Assembly: GCF_000150955.2 (NCBI RefSeq)
Contig: NC_011687.1
Location: 620,001-684,000 of the forward strand
Direction of reading: 5' to 3'
From: Phaeodactylum tricornutum CCAP 1055/1
Lineage: Eukaryota; Bacillariophyta; Bacillariophyceae; Surirellales; Neidiaceae
DNA: 64,000 nt
Part shown: positions 18,934 to 29,119 of the stretch, one piece after another
How positions within the stretch are numbered: position 1 is the first letter of the stretch
Layout of the letters: every line of letters starts with the position of its first letter
The notes under the pieces: model-generated
What the model saw: the letters and a program-made list of their open reading frames with translations, nothing else
The model's database searches: none
Told to the model about the DNA's origin: nothing
Made by a program: the position numbers and the translations under genes

Positions 18934-21444
18934 ATGTCGGGTGGACCAGCTAGACAAAGAAACCCCTGTGAACGCTATTTGAAATGGCCCCCGACAAGGA
19001 TTCGTCATGCAGTCCTACTTGTACGTCGACCGTGCTTGTTGTTGTTGTTGCTTCTATCGACGACGTCTCAGTCCTGGATACTTCTTTCGAGCAAGAGTGC
19101 ATTACTTGGACAATCAGCAGATACAAAGGGACGGGCCTTCTCATTCAAAGCCTCTAACTCCTTTGCCCCGCGAAGTATTACGAACACGAAAGGTGATTCT
19201 ATGATAGAACATCTAGCCCAACATGTAGAATTTCGATCTAGTATCGATCAAACAATACAAGAACTACAACGGCATATTCCGGTAGTAGTATCGAGACCAC
19301 TTGAAACTCATGTTGCGCAACGTACATACACAACTGACACAAAATTGGTCGTCAGTAGTGAGGAACTGGGTGACATTGAGCTTGTGTCGTCACTTGAAGA
19401 GTTGGTGACTCTGACGAACACAATTGTGATGGCAGTACAGGTTTCAGCTCGGGCTTCCAACTTCCTCTCCTTGCTTGGTGTAAACGCCAGCTCAACGGCC
19501 AGAGCGACAGCCAATGTAAAGTCCAGAGTAGCGCTTGATCCCTCTTTGAAGAGTCTTCAAGTAAAATGGAAAACCGAGCTTTTTCCTTTGGTTGGCCAAG
19601 CGATGAGTACTCCTGGTAACAAAAACAAATCTAGATGCTCTTCCTCGGCTATGTCAACCCTCGAAGGCCTCTCGGAACTTATCTTGGATCAAGAATCGGG
19701 GAAAATTGATACTCATCGCTTGCTGCGCGTACAATGGAACGGACAAGACCAGGATGCAACAACAATTGGACAAACATTATCTCTACTCCGACAAACAATA
19801 CAGAATTTTCAAAAATCTCCTTTTGGTCAGACTTTTGGAAGCGGAACACTGAACCTGTTCAATCAGATTCGCGACGGATATCTCTATGAGTCCACAGAGC
19901 AACTGCCCACGGAATCCAACGCAAGTTCCACCGCACCTCTGTTTGTACTATTGACGCCCGCAACGAATCGTACCAAGGGGTTCACATGGGTACCAGTCCA
20001 AGACTATAATTTCTCTCGGCATAGCACTGGAGAAAGCTCGTCATCGCCAGAAAATGTATTTCAGTCAACGTCGATGCCGTTGCCTGGAACGGACACCTGG
20101 ACGCAATACGCGGCTTCGTTTCAAGCCATTAGGCGGTTCGTGTCAGAAACCATTCCAAATTTATCCCAACAAGCAAATGTGGAATTGATTCGGTCTCTTT
20201 TTTTACCAACCGCTCGCTTTTATACGGTCGATGAAAGTCTCCTGTTGGAAGGGTCTTACCGGATTGCCAATTTTTACCAATCGCTAGCAGCGGTACGAAG
20301 CCGCACATTCGGAAGCTGGAACTTGGACCATGTAGAGCTCATTTACACTGATGGCGATAATTTCGGATATTCCGTAAGCAACAGCAGCAGAACACAAGTT
20401 CGAATTTATTACACAACGACGACTGGCTTTCCGGGGACGACATCCGCTATCACAGCTAGTGGTTGCGACCGATACGTCTTGATTCCTGACATGGATGGAT
20501 CGTTAGAAACAGGGGCAATTAGTGCGAATTGGAAAATCGGAGAAGTGCATCAAGAAAAGGTATCGATCGCGGGGAATGATAGTCCACTAGAGGCTTTGTG
20601 GGCTATGAGAAGCATTGCCACTGCTGTCGAAACTGGACGGTTTCGCAATAATGAAGACGCTCTCTGGAAGACGCTGCTTCAGCGGCTTAACAATGGCATC
20701 ATTGCCTCATCTGTACCGTTGGAAGCTAACAGCTATGAATATAAGAAGGTATTGCCAGATGCTCAATCGCCTTTGGTGAGATCTGATCAAACAGCCTCCA
20801 TGGTCTATCGTATCATGACTAATCTGCATCTTGAGATGATTTCGCTGGTCAACGACACAGATATGGCTGCTACATTGAACCCCAATTTGTGTCCACCCGC
20901 TGCTGAGTATATGACTGATAATGTTAAGCTCCTCGGGTATATTGGTGAGGTCTTGCTGTCCGGACGACGGATGTATACCAACAGTGTGGTCTTTTTCATG
21001 AGGTCGCTCAAGTCTGCTATTCATTCCGGACGTTTGTTGGTTGCGAAAGAACCGGACGTACACGTAGAGCTGAAGGCCACGGGCGACGTTCGATTAGACT
21101 TTACACTACATATGACTTTTTTGCCGTTGGCTGGGTTGCCTGGTTTAAATCGCATCGCGGGGACGGACAAGGCGAACGGTCTTGGCGCTTCTGTGCCGCT
21201 TACCGTGAAAGTTGTGTCAGACTATTTGCTCGACCATCATACTGGTAGAATCATGCAGCACCGGCTGGTGGAGTCACGCATCAACGGACAGTTGACACCG
21301 GGTGACATTATTTCTCGTTGGATTCAGCGGCAGCGTGGCGAAGAGCTGGCTAGTCCTGATGAAACAGTTTGGTTACAGGACTTGATGGACACGGTAAGAT
21401 GGTTAGAAACAATGAACGGGAGTACAAAGAAGAGCAAGAAGTAG
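18934..21444 (+). CDS. Large unknown protein with N-terminal signal segment
   Basis: 836 residues, one exon, with an ATG start. A basic stretch is followed by a strong hydrophobic run (VRRPCLLLLLLLSTTSQSW, about 30-48), which reads as a signal peptide or anchor. A Trp follows a small-residue site (SQS|W), as tolerated in diatom plastid presequences, so a plastid or secretory location is possible. The next ~100 residues contain helices (FRSSIDQTIQELQRHIPVVV). The middle is Ser/Thr-rich. The last ~250 residues look like a folded domain with a basic middle (MRSLKSAIHSGRLLVAKEPD) and end in VSDYLLDHHTGRIMQHRLVE followed by WIQRQ. I do not recognise a family. It is convergent with the TPR gene, 147 bp apart. 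Confidence 0.75.
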   Translation: MSGGPARQRNPCERYLKWPPTRIRHAVLLVRRPCLLLLLLLSTTSQSWILLSSKSALLGQSADTKGRAFSFKASNSFAPRSITNTKGDSMIEHLAQHVEFRSSIDQTIQELQRHIPVVVSRPLETHVAQRTYTTDTKLVVSSEELGDIELVSSLEELVTLTNTIVMAVQVSARASNFLSLLGVNASSTARATANVKSRVALDPSLKSLQVKWKTELFPLVGQAMSTPGNKNKSRCSSSAMSTLEGLSELILDQESGKIDTHRLLRVQWNGQDQDATTIGQTLSLLRQTIQNFQKSPFGQTFGSGTLNLFNQIRDGYLYESTEQLPTESNASSTAPLFVLLTPATNRTKGFTWVPVQDYNFSRHSTGESSSSPENVFQSTSMPLPGTDTWTQYAASFQAIRRFVSETIPNLSQQANVELIRSLFLPTARFYTVDESLLLEGSYRIANFYQSLAAVRSRTFGSWNLDHVELIYTDGDNFGYSVSNSSRTQVRIYYTTTTGFPGTTSAITASGCDRYVLIPDMDGSLETGAISANWKIGEVHQEKVSIAGNDSPLEALWAMRSIATAVETGRFRNNEDALWKTLLQRLNNGIIASSVPLEANSYEYKKVLPDAQSPLVRSDQTASMVYRIMTNLHLEMISLVNDTDMAATLNPNLCPPAAEYMTDNVKLLGYIGEVLLSGRRMYTNSVVFFMRSLKSAIHSGRLLVAKEPDVHVELKATGDVRLDFTLHMTFLPLAGLPGLNRIAGTDKANGLGASVPLTVKVVSDYLLDHHTGRIMQHRLVESRINGQLTPGDIISRWIQRQRGEELASPDETVWLQDLMDTVRWLETMNGSTKKSKK

Positions 21445-21591
21445 AGGAATTTGCGATAGCTTTGGCATCATAAAGGTTCGCCGGATGCGATGCAATCGAT
21501 TTTTCCATACGTTGTAAGACCTTTACTCCCCATCCGATGCATTTTGTTGAAATCATCCAAACGGGGCTAGTTGAATCCGCTATACACCTTT

Positions 21592-22776
21592 CTACATGGC
21601 TTTCTTCCGCTCCGAGACACTTTGCACATATTCCTCGTCTCCGATCCAAAAGAGCAATGTCTCGGCAACTCGACCTATAACCGTAAGATAGTATTGCCAC
21701 AAAGTCGGTGTCATCGACTCTTCATCGATGTCAAAGGTGCTATCGTCATCCACAAGGGATGTTGCTGGAGCACGCAACGCAGAAAATGTTCGTTTGGATG
21801 CTTTTTCCGCGTATAAGGCGATACATTCATTGGCTGCTTGATCTGTCGCTGTGCCCAGAGCAAGCTGTTTCTCCCCCGAATGAAGGAGAATTTGCCGCAT
21901 GGCTCGTTGCTGCTTTTCTTGGTTGCGCCTGCCTTGGAACTCTGCCTGGTGCAGCAGCTGGAATTCCTTGTCAATCGCCTCTTGAAAGCTCTGTTGTTGC
22001 TGTGATTCATCGATAATGATATACTCGCCAACCGATATTTGCGATTGCGCTGCTCGCAAATCGGCACGAGATTGCTTGTACTCGCCTCGCAGCCGGCGTG
22101 CCTTGCCCCGTTTGTAATAAATTTTGGTCATTTGTAGTTGCACGTGTTGCTGGTGTGAGTGAAGCGATTGCTGTTTCCTGACGCGATCCAAGGCTAAGGT
22201 GCAGAAGTCAATGGTCTTTTTGTACCATCCGAGTTGTAGGGCGGATAGGGCGAGGTTGTTCATGACCTTTAGAAACAAGACTAGGACCAGGCAGTCTGAC
22301 TCGTCTTGAGGTTGTACAGCAATTAAACACGTCAAGTAGACGTCGATGGCTTGCTCATACTCTTGTTGATGATAGAATTCATTTCCAAGACTTCGTTGTG
22401 CTTCGGCCCATGCATACTGTTCTCGTGTCGTAGAGAGACTGGCTACGTGCACTGCAACTTGCTGGAGCTTAGAATTCATATCGTTAGCGGCTTGTTCGGC
22501 TGGTGATGCCCTGCGCGTTGTTCCGTCACCAAATTTGCGCTGTAGTTCAAAGCGTGGCGCTTTTTTGCTACGCAAATTGTTGTTGTCCTCATCCCCTGTA
22601 TATTCGGTGTCGCTGCTGTTCTTATGCTTGTGAAGATCGGCTAAGTGGCGATTGATTTCGCTCATAACGTCGGTAGTTGTAACGAACGGGCTTTCGACTC
22701 GGTTTTGTACGACATTGCCGGTTTTCTGGCGAGGACTACCGCTTCTATCACGACCAGAAGCGCGAATGGTCGACAT
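21592..22776 (-). CDS. TPR-repeat protein
   Basis: 394 residues, one exon. The N-terminal ~110 residues are polar and probably disordered. Residues about 120-260 form a TPR domain: AWAEAQRSLGNEFYHQQEYEQAIDVY, then LKVMNNLALSALQLGWYKKTIDFC, then KIYYKRGKARRLRGEYKQSRADL. The spacing resembles the three-TPR clamp of FKBP/CYP40 and SGT co-chaperones, with the Lys and Arg residues expected of an EEVD-binding clamp, so an Hsp70/Hsp90 adaptor role is possible but unproven. A Gln-rich helix follows (DESQQQQSFQEAIDKEFQLL), then a Trp/aromatic C-terminal segment (LWQYYLTVIGRVAETLLFWI) that could be amphipathic or membrane-associated. No catalytic domain is seen. Confidence 0.75.
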   Translation of the reverse strand: MSTIRASGRDRSGSPRQKTGNVVQNRVESPFVTTTDVMSEINRHLADLHKHKNSSDTEYTGDEDNNNLRSKKAPRFELQRKFGDGTTRRASPAEQAANDMNSKLQQVAVHVASLSTTREQYAWAEAQRSLGNEFYHQQEYEQAIDVYLTCLIAVQPQDESDCLVLVLFLKVMNNLALSALQLGWYKKTIDFCTLALDRVRKQQSLHSHQQHVQLQMTKIYYKRGKARRLRGEYKQSRADLRAAQSQISVGEYIIIDESQQQQSFQEAIDKEFQLLHQAEFQGRRNQEKQQRAMRQILLHSGEKQLALGTATDQAANECIALYAEKASKRTFSALRAPATSLVDDDSTFDIDEESMTPTLWQYYLTVIGRVAETLLFWIGDEEYVQSVSERKKAM

Positions 22777-23422
22777 GGGCTTGAAAGGCGTAGTACTTTT
22801 TACGGTTTGATGGCAACAAAGAAGCGCACCAAAAATCTGTCAGGCACTGATGAAGCTTCTTCCATGGCAGCACTATGGCAGGAACGGCCGAGCCGAGTCC
22901 CTTCGATGGATAGATAATCTACTGTAAATCCCGTGATGTGACTTAGTCCCGATTAGTTCCAACTCGCTGTTGCCCGGCAATTGTCGCTCGCATTAATATC
23001 CGACAAAATAAATGGTAGACCACGACTTACATCGACATGTCTTTGCCGAATTCGTTAGTAATAAACGGAAAGAAATTCTCCCCAAAACCCCTCCCTGTGC
23101 CTGTACACGGGTACGAGCAGCGACCATTTCGGCTGTTACTGGGGCTGACTGTGAAACCAATTATGAGAGGCACGTTGGGTCACATGATGATCCGATCCAT
23201 ACCAGGAAAACTAGTCTTTAACCAATCCTTAGCATAATCCAATCTGTCCGCTTTCCTGTTCCTGTGTTCCATTTTTAAGTCATCTTTAATCTTGCACTTG
23301 TTGTGCTATCTACTTAAGAGATAGGAGTTGTGACTTGAAGCTTACGTACGCCTTGCGCTCTGTTTCCTTGGTTGTGGTATAGAGAATTCACGCTACCTTT
23401 TCGACTCCGGCATACAAAGCCC
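22777..23422. other. Divergent intergenic region
   Basis: About 650 bp of shared promoter DNA between the TPR gene (minus) and the PAPS-transporter gene (plus). It contains TGACTGTGAA at about 23147. Small overlapping frames near 23012-23237 are not convincing. Confidence 0.45.
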
Positions 23423-24676
23423 ATGGTAGCCATGAGCAGCACCATCGGCACCAACAACGGCCGAAGCACCGCTGGCACTCCTATGCAGGAACCTGCAGTG
23501 GATCAACGTAGACAGCCACAGTCCCCGTTTTCGTCTGCTCACTCATCGAAATCAAGAAGACGTTCCTTTTCCGAGCAATTTGAGGAATTTCCGAGTAAGC
23601 TTCAGTTTGCTGTCTTGGCCTGTGCTGTCTTTTTGTTCTTTGGCTTGCACAACTTCTTGCAAGAAGCCATTATGAATGTTGAAGGCTTTCATCGGGGAGT
23701 CATGCTGGGATACACGGAAGTCTTGGGTGTCGCAGTTTGTTCTTACTTGGAACGCAAGTTTCTACAGAACAAAGAAGAAGTGGAGCGTGTCGCTCCTCTA
23801 TCAGCCTACCCCCTGCTCACTGCTTGCCTCATGACGAGTTCGGCTCTTTCCAATATTTCACTCAACTACATTAACTTTCCTACAAAGGTTGTCTTTCGCT
23901 CCTGTAAATTGTTACCCACAATGGCAATTGCTTCAATCATTCATCGAAAAATATTTTCCGCCACCGAGTATTCATGCGCCTTTGCTGTTTGCGCCGGTCT
24001 TGTCTTGTTCGCTGCAGCGGATTGGGAACTTGCACCGTCTTTTCATCCTATCGGACTAGTCTTGGTCACCTTATCCGTTTGTGCTGACGCCATTCTACCT
24101 AACGCACAAGAACGAATATTTCGACTCGGTGCGTCCCGACTCGAAGTCACATTCTATACCAACATCTTTTCTCTCCTCGCCTACACTACCACTACACTTC
24201 TTTCGGGTGATTTGACGGCCACCATTCGACTCGTACTTCAGAATAGGCAATTGGCGGTATACTTTACTGTCTATACCTTGATTGCCTACGTGGCGATTTC
24301 TGTACATATGATGGTTGTAAAGCGCTTTGGTGGAGTGGCTGCAGTATTGGTGGCAACGGGTCGCAAAGGTATGACTCTCATTCTGAGTTTCCTCTTTTTC
24401 CCCAAATCCTTCAGTTGGTTTTACCCCGCCGGAGCTTTCCTCGTATTGGGAGGATTGCTTGTATCAACTTTGGCCAAGCTGCGGGGGAAGTCGCATCCTG
24501 CACAACCAGCTTACGATCAACACCACGGTGCGAAAGGAACTTTGTCAACCTACCGGGGACTCAAGCAGCACGTCAGTGATATTGAACTCGCCAGCGGCAC
24601 CTCTACGACGTTCTCTTCGCCCCCCTCTTCACCGCCCTCATCGTCATATGTGCGAGACGAGAAAGCCAGTCAATAG
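23423..24676 (+). CDS. Nucleotide-sulfate transporter, SLC35B2/B3-like (PAPS transporter)
   Basis: A ten-helix drug/metabolite-type antiporter of the UAA family, expected to carry PAPS into the Golgi for sulfation. 417 residues from the first ATG; a second in-frame Met lies nine bases on. After a polar Ser/Arg-rich tail the helices begin at FAVLACAVFLFFGLHNFLQE, whose FLQE is typical of PAPST2. The conserved loop SLNYINFPTKVVFRSCKLLP (about residues 165-184) is the family hallmark (N-x-PTQVVFKSSKLIPVM), with the Lys residues used in nucleotide binding. A second signature occurs near the end: VLVATGRKGMTLILSFLFFPK. A cytosolic Ser/Pro tail closes the protein. SLC35B3 fits better than B2 by overall style; substrate is inferred. 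Confidence 0.85.
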   Translation: MVAMSSTIGTNNGRSTAGTPMQEPAVDQRRQPQSPFSSAHSSKSRRRSFSEQFEEFPSKLQFAVLACAVFLFFGLHNFLQEAIMNVEGFHRGVMLGYTEVLGVAVCSYLERKFLQNKEEVERVAPLSAYPLLTACLMTSSALSNISLNYINFPTKVVFRSCKLLPTMAIASIIHRKIFSATEYSCAFAVCAGLVLFAAADWELAPSFHPIGLVLVTLSVCADAILPNAQERIFRLGASRLEVTFYTNIFSLLAYTTTTLLSGDLTATIRLVLQNRQLAVYFTVYTLIAYVAISVHMMVVKRFGGVAAVLVATGRKGMTLILSFLFFPKSFSWFYPAGAFLVLGGLLVSTLAKLRGKSHPAQPAYDQHHGAKGTLSTYRGLKQHVSDIELASGTSTTFSSPPSSPPSSSYVRDEKASQ

Positions 24677-26095
24677 CCTCAATCGGACGCAACCCGCCAG
24701 GCATGGATATGGTACCATACTCTAAACTTTGAACAGAATCAATGCCCCAAACAAGACCTTGCTCATAGTGATGTCGCGGAGATCGCCATATTAAAAGAGT
24801 TTGGATCTAATGTGTTGTCGCATAGGTGAGAGTTTTTGGGGAGCTTTCCTCGGGAATAGTATCCAAAGCACCTCCCAAATGCCATGCAGCAAGTCTTATG
24901 ATTCGATGACTATAACGGTGCCATGCGCACAATTGTTTTGCCGGCCACTACAGCTCCGAATTCCCACCCACGCCAGCCATTAGACAAAGCGCGTAAAGGA
25001 TACTGCTTCATATAGTCGTTTTTGTCTGACTTTTGATTTGTGGGCCCAAAGCAACACATGAAATCTTGAATGGACAATCTGTCACAATGTTGTAAACCGG
25101 GCAATGATTCGGAATTAGACGAGACCAACGAAGTAAGTGGTAACAATCGAACGCCACGAAGGAGCAATGAATCGTAGCATCACAGCTGTGCCCATTTTGA
25201 AGTCTGTTTCACACATAGCTTTCCTTATCATATCGAGCTCCGTCTTACAATACAAGCGGTATCAAAATAGGATGACAACAAAGAGGACAGCGGTCCCTAC
25301 CTGGAAGGCTCAGAAGCCGGAAGTACAGACAAGATAGCCTGGTAAAGCTGTTAGATCTATTAACCTACGAAAGGTGGGTGGGTGATACTTCGAGGCGAGA
25401 TGTTAGTCTTTGACACTTTACAAACATTGTCTCAGACTGATCCAAAAGAAGGGTCCACTCGCGATGAGCAACGGTTTTGTTCGATTGAACTTGATTGACT
25501 GAATCAATGATCAGATTGTCGACGAGATGCTGTCTATCATGAGCTGATATACAAGATCGCTGCAGTCGTTAACATAGGTAGTACCGTAGCTCGTGGGAGC
25601 TTTTCTTTGTCAAGTTTCATGTGTGTAACGAAGAAGGCGCCAACGCTCTTTTCGCTAGCGACTGGTGGGGACTGTGTCCGTGAATTCCTCCCAAGCTATG
25701 GATTTTTCACCAAGGCCCTAAGCCCGGTTGTAATTATACAACTGATCGTTGCCACCCCTTTCAGAAGCTATGATTTATCTTGCAAAGACTTCGCTGTAAA
25801 GAGTGCTGCTGAGGAGCAAAGGTCTATTGCGTTTTCTCACAAATTTATCAGATCGCGTATCACTCAACACCCAAATGGTGCTTCCGCGAACAAGAAGCAC
25901 CGTCAATCATGATCTTGGATTGCCTACATTGCTAACCACTCCTTTCAGTCTTTTTTATACAATTTTTGTAGCCAAGCATGATAGCGCTAGCCTGGAGCTA
26001 CAAATCGTTTTCCGGAAGCAGAATGGCAGAAACAAAGGGCTGGAGCACTCCATTGGAAAATGTCTTACAATTAGTACAGATGTCGAGTATCAACA
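24677..26095. other. Intergenic region, no supported gene
   Basis: 1.4 kb between two convergent genes, long for this window. Five short open frames lack convincing starts or domains. No repeat, RNA gene or mobile element is recognised. Confidence 0.45.
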
Positions 26096-27184
26096 TTACA
26101 TACCTTTGAGTCCGTATATCTCTTGAAGGAACGGAGGAAGTCTATTGGTCGGACGACGTGTATTGGCATCCAAGTGCATGATATCAACAACTCCCTGGGC
26201 AATTCCAACATCATTCACGAAGGCCGTTTGTCGACACTCGAGCACCATACCACGACGTTTCGAGTTGACGACTGTTTTAACCGTAACAGTTTTCTGCGCT
26301 CTGGCAACTGGCAGAGACCGAATGAAAGCATCCTCCGTCTTATCTAACAGTAACATACAGTCGGAAATGGTCGTCACTACCAACAAAAGACTGTATTCGT
26401 CCTTGAGACGCCGCAGCCCAGTAGGGCCACCCAAAAAATTACTGCGACCGCGTTCAAAAAGATTGAGCACACTTCGCAGAGGTAATGAGTTTGGGAGGTG
26501 TGGATCGTACTCGTCTCGAAAGGTGACATACGTAGTGTTTGATATAACCTCTTGGTTTCCTCTAAGCGGAATTTGCTGCGGCAAGGCCGCATGTAGAGCC
26601 CCAGGCCGAGCCAAAACAACACCGTCTGCTGTGTTGTATATCGTAGAGCCATCTGGGCTCCTCATAACGAGGTTCCACACTTCCACATTTCCGACGTCTG
26701 GTGTCTCGATCAGAGTTGCGACAATAATGTATTGGTCCCCCAAGGCGGGTGATGACTTGAACTTTTGCTGACGAACGCTCACAATTGACCAATCGAGGTG
26801 CTTCAGCAACGGAGTCTTGATGCCGATGTTTTCGGGGATTGTCGACGACGCAATAACTCCGGCCTGCAAAGCGCGATCAAAAGCACGGAGGTAGTTTGCG
26901 TTGTACAAAACGCCGTACGCGTCGGTATCTTCAATGTACACCGGAGTCGGCTCGGACACAATTACTACACGTTGCGATTCCATATCCGAAGTAGGCTCTC
27001 CAGAATTCTCGCCCTTGTGCATCGAATCTGTTGACATTGTTCGAAGTGAAGCACAAGCCGGTATCGGTTCTTTCCGATTTAACAACACGAAAGAAGATGC
27101 GTCTTCGAAAAATATAAAAAGAAGAATTCCGACAAACATATACACCGTCAAAAACGTTACTCGTACGAGTTTGCACTCAGCCAT
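26096..27184 (-). CDS. Double-hotdog acyl-CoA thioesterase (4HBT/YbgC-like) with N-terminal signal anchor
   Basis: 362 residues; the start is the first ATG of the frame. Residues 5-27 are hydrophobic (KLVRVTFLTVYMFVGILLFIFF), then DASSFVLLN, which could be the cleavage region of a diatom plastid presequence, although no clear transit peptide follows. The first hotdog domain starts near 80 with VYIEDTDAYGVLYNANYLRAF, the 4-hydroxybenzoyl-CoA thioesterase motif (DTDxxGxVYxxNYLR) with the catalytic Asp at 86 or 88. The C-terminal half (FRDEYDPHLPNSLPLRSVLN, then RGMVLECRQTAFVNDVGIAQ) reads as a second, degenerate hotdog without the motif, giving an intramolecular dimer. The substrate is unknown; aromatic-CoA, DHNA-CoA or fatty acyl-CoA are all possible. 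It is head-to-head with a UbiC-like gene. Confidence 0.8.
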   Translation of the reverse strand: MAECKLVRVTFLTVYMFVGILLFIFFEDASSFVLLNRKEPIPACASLRTMSTDSMHKGENSGEPTSDMESQRVVIVSEPTPVYIEDTDAYGVLYNANYLRAFDRALQAGVIASSTIPENIGIKTPLLKHLDWSIVSVRQQKFKSSPALGDQYIIVATLIETPDVGNVEVWNLVMRSPDGSTIYNTADGVVLARPGALHAALPQQIPLRGNQEVISNTTYVTFRDEYDPHLPNSLPLRSVLNLFERGRSNFLGGPTGLRRLKDEYSLLLVVTTISDCMLLLDKTEDAFIRSLPVARAQKTVTVKTVVNSKRRGMVLECRQTAFVNDVGIAQGVVDIMHLDANTRRPTNRLPPFLQEIYGLKGM

Positions 27185-27868
27185 TGTCTGCGCAAGCAAA
27201 TATCACTTTCAAATAGACCGAAACAGGAATTTCGGGGGTAACCACCTCACCGCGATGCGATGACGTCTCGGAGGGTCCCACTCTGAAATAGCAATAGGGT
27301 GCTCGTTGGCTGACGAAGGCTTGAACAACCACGTTTCAAGGATCACTTGGTTGAGGTTCGATCGCCACTGGATGCTACTCGATTTACTATTGATGGTTTC
27401 CTACAAGATTGCTGCAGTAGTGTGTAGATTCAATACACAGACTGTGCTTGCCTGCTTCTCCTTGCAGTGATACCTCCACTGACTCTCGGCTTTTCTGTGA
27501 ATGGTCGAACCGGTGAGTTGACAGTGAACGAACGAACGAACACATGCGAAAAGTGAACCGTGAAATCGAAATTCACGGTCAGTCACTAGTCAGTCGACTT
27601 ATCCTCGGGACTCTTGTTTCCGATGTCCGTCTACGTTATCAGTGCTTGCCACCAGTATCGGGATTCAAAATTTTCCGGGAATCATGCGGGGTCGCCGACG
27701 AGAGACTCCCTACTCATGGTCCGCATTCGAGTTCTCGACAAAGTGTGCCGAATTGTCTCTCTGCGTCGACGACGATGGAATGGAAGCTTCTCGTCTTGAA
27801 CCAGTTTGGATCCACCCGGAGACCAACCGCGTTATTGTAGGACCTTTTTCGGTCTTCTGACTAGAAAA
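27185..27868. other. Divergent promoter region of the thioesterase / UbiC-like pair
   Basis: About 680 bp between head-to-head genes. It contains a GAAC/GAACGAAC run near 27529-27540 and two TGACAGTGAA/TTCACGGTCA words within 50 bp (about 27521 and 27571). No gene is supported. Confidence 0.45.
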
Positions 27869-28957
27869 ATGCATCTGCGAAATGGCAGGTTAGGGCCGAG
27901 AAGTCTTGTCCTTCGTACCGGCTCACTTTTTTCTACGTTCTTGGCTCTGTGCTGGTCGATGGCAATCACAGTCCAAGGGTTTAGCCTGATCCCATCGATC
28001 GCGCGATCGCCGTTTCTATTGTCTCACGTACACATTGGCGTTTCGAGACGGAGGTTTTCGTTGCTCTTTTTGCGATTACGCCAAAGCAGAATGGAAGAAT
28101 GGCGGGACGACCAACGATTGGACGACAACCGAGCGATCAATGGTGTTCCGACCAACACTACGTTACAAACACTGACAGCAACGGCATCCTCTATGAAAAG
28201 ATTCAAAAGCCTTCCATCAGCGACTTGGTCACAGTACAACGCCAATTCTACAAAATTCGCCTCGACAACATTGGGTGACATTATGAGCAGTCGGAACGGA
28301 TTGGTCATGTCTCAAGAAGATTCACCCACGTTTGTTGGTACTAGCCGGGATAGCGAGGAGGATCGGAAGGAGAGTGCGGATCAAACATCCGATACTTCAC
28401 TGGCATCACGCTACGGTATCCACGACCCACTGAATCGTATGGCGCTCACGGCCAACGGCAATTTGCAGCGACTCGTGTCGAGTTACTACGATGCGCCTGT
28501 TCAGGTAGTGGTGGATTCGTGCAGAAAGCGTTCTTCCAACGTCTCTAGCAATGTACAAATTATGTCACGTCCAATACAACTTTCCGGAGCGGCCACAGCC
28601 CAAGTCTGGGATCGAGTCGTACACTTGACGGTCTTTGGGAAAACCTTTTGTACGGCAACATCGGTCATTACGGTATACGACGAATTATGTCAAAGTTTGG
28701 TTGAATCGGGTCAAGTTGGACTGGGACAACTGTTTCGATACCTGGACTTGTTGCCAGAGTTTACGCTTCACAATGCCGGTGTACATCAAACCGGCAAAAC
28801 AATGGCTACCAAGAAGGTGGGCCGCGGTGGCGGTAGAGGACGAGGAGAGGGTTTTTGGAGAGACTATACATTGAGCTGTGCCGAGATCTCGTGTCGGATA
28901 CACGAGGACTTTCAACAAGGCATATGGGACTTGCAGCCTGTTCAGGAGGAGCAGTAA
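27869..28957 (+). CDS. UbiC/chorismate-lyase-like (DUF98-type) protein, probably plastid-targeted
   Basis: 362 residues from the first ATG. Residues 14-36 are a signal peptide ending in TVQG|FSLIP, with Phe at +1 as in diatom plastid presequences, followed by an Arg/Ser-rich stretch (SRRRFSLLFLRLRQSR) like a transit peptide. A low-complexity linker runs to about 180. The folded domain starts at DPLNRMALTANGNLQRLVSS and continues VQVVVDS, then RVVHLTVFGKTFCTATSVI and GLGQLFRYLDLLPEFTLHNAG. This matches the layout of chorismate lyase and the plastid/cyanobacterial DUF98 proteins (LQRILLTTDGSVTRLLE; R-x-V-x-L-x-G; A-x-S). The closing GRGGGRGRGEGFWRDYTL is unusual. I infer chorismate pyruvate-lyase or a relative; activity is not proven. 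Confidence 0.6.
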   Translation: MHLRNGRLGPRSLVLRTGSLFSTFLALCWSMAITVQGFSLIPSIARSPFLLSHVHIGVSRRRFSLLFLRLRQSRMEEWRDDQRLDDNRAINGVPTNTTLQTLTATASSMKRFKSLPSATWSQYNANSTKFASTTLGDIMSSRNGLVMSQEDSPTFVGTSRDSEEDRKESADQTSDTSLASRYGIHDPLNRMALTANGNLQRLVSSYYDAPVQVVVDSCRKRSSNVSSNVQIMSRPIQLSGAATAQVWDRVVHLTVFGKTFCTATSVITVYDELCQSLVESGQVGLGQLFRYLDLLPEFTLHNAGVHQTGKTMATKKVGRGGGRGRGEGFWRDYTLSCAEISCRIHEDFQQGIWDLQPVQEEQ

Positions 28958-29119
28958 GTATAACATTCACCGACTGTACAGATATACTCCGGCGATGATA
29001 AATACATAAGTTCCAGTGTATATAATGTTAGCTCTATCGCAAAAGTCATTCACTGTCATTCCCCAGTGCACAAGTACCGTGTCTTGCCGCAAGGGTATAT
29101 GATTTATTAACAAAGGGGT

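Noticed and set aside
24801-26095. Five short open frames in the 24.7-26.1 kb gap
   Set aside because: No domains, several non-ATG starts and mutual overlap.
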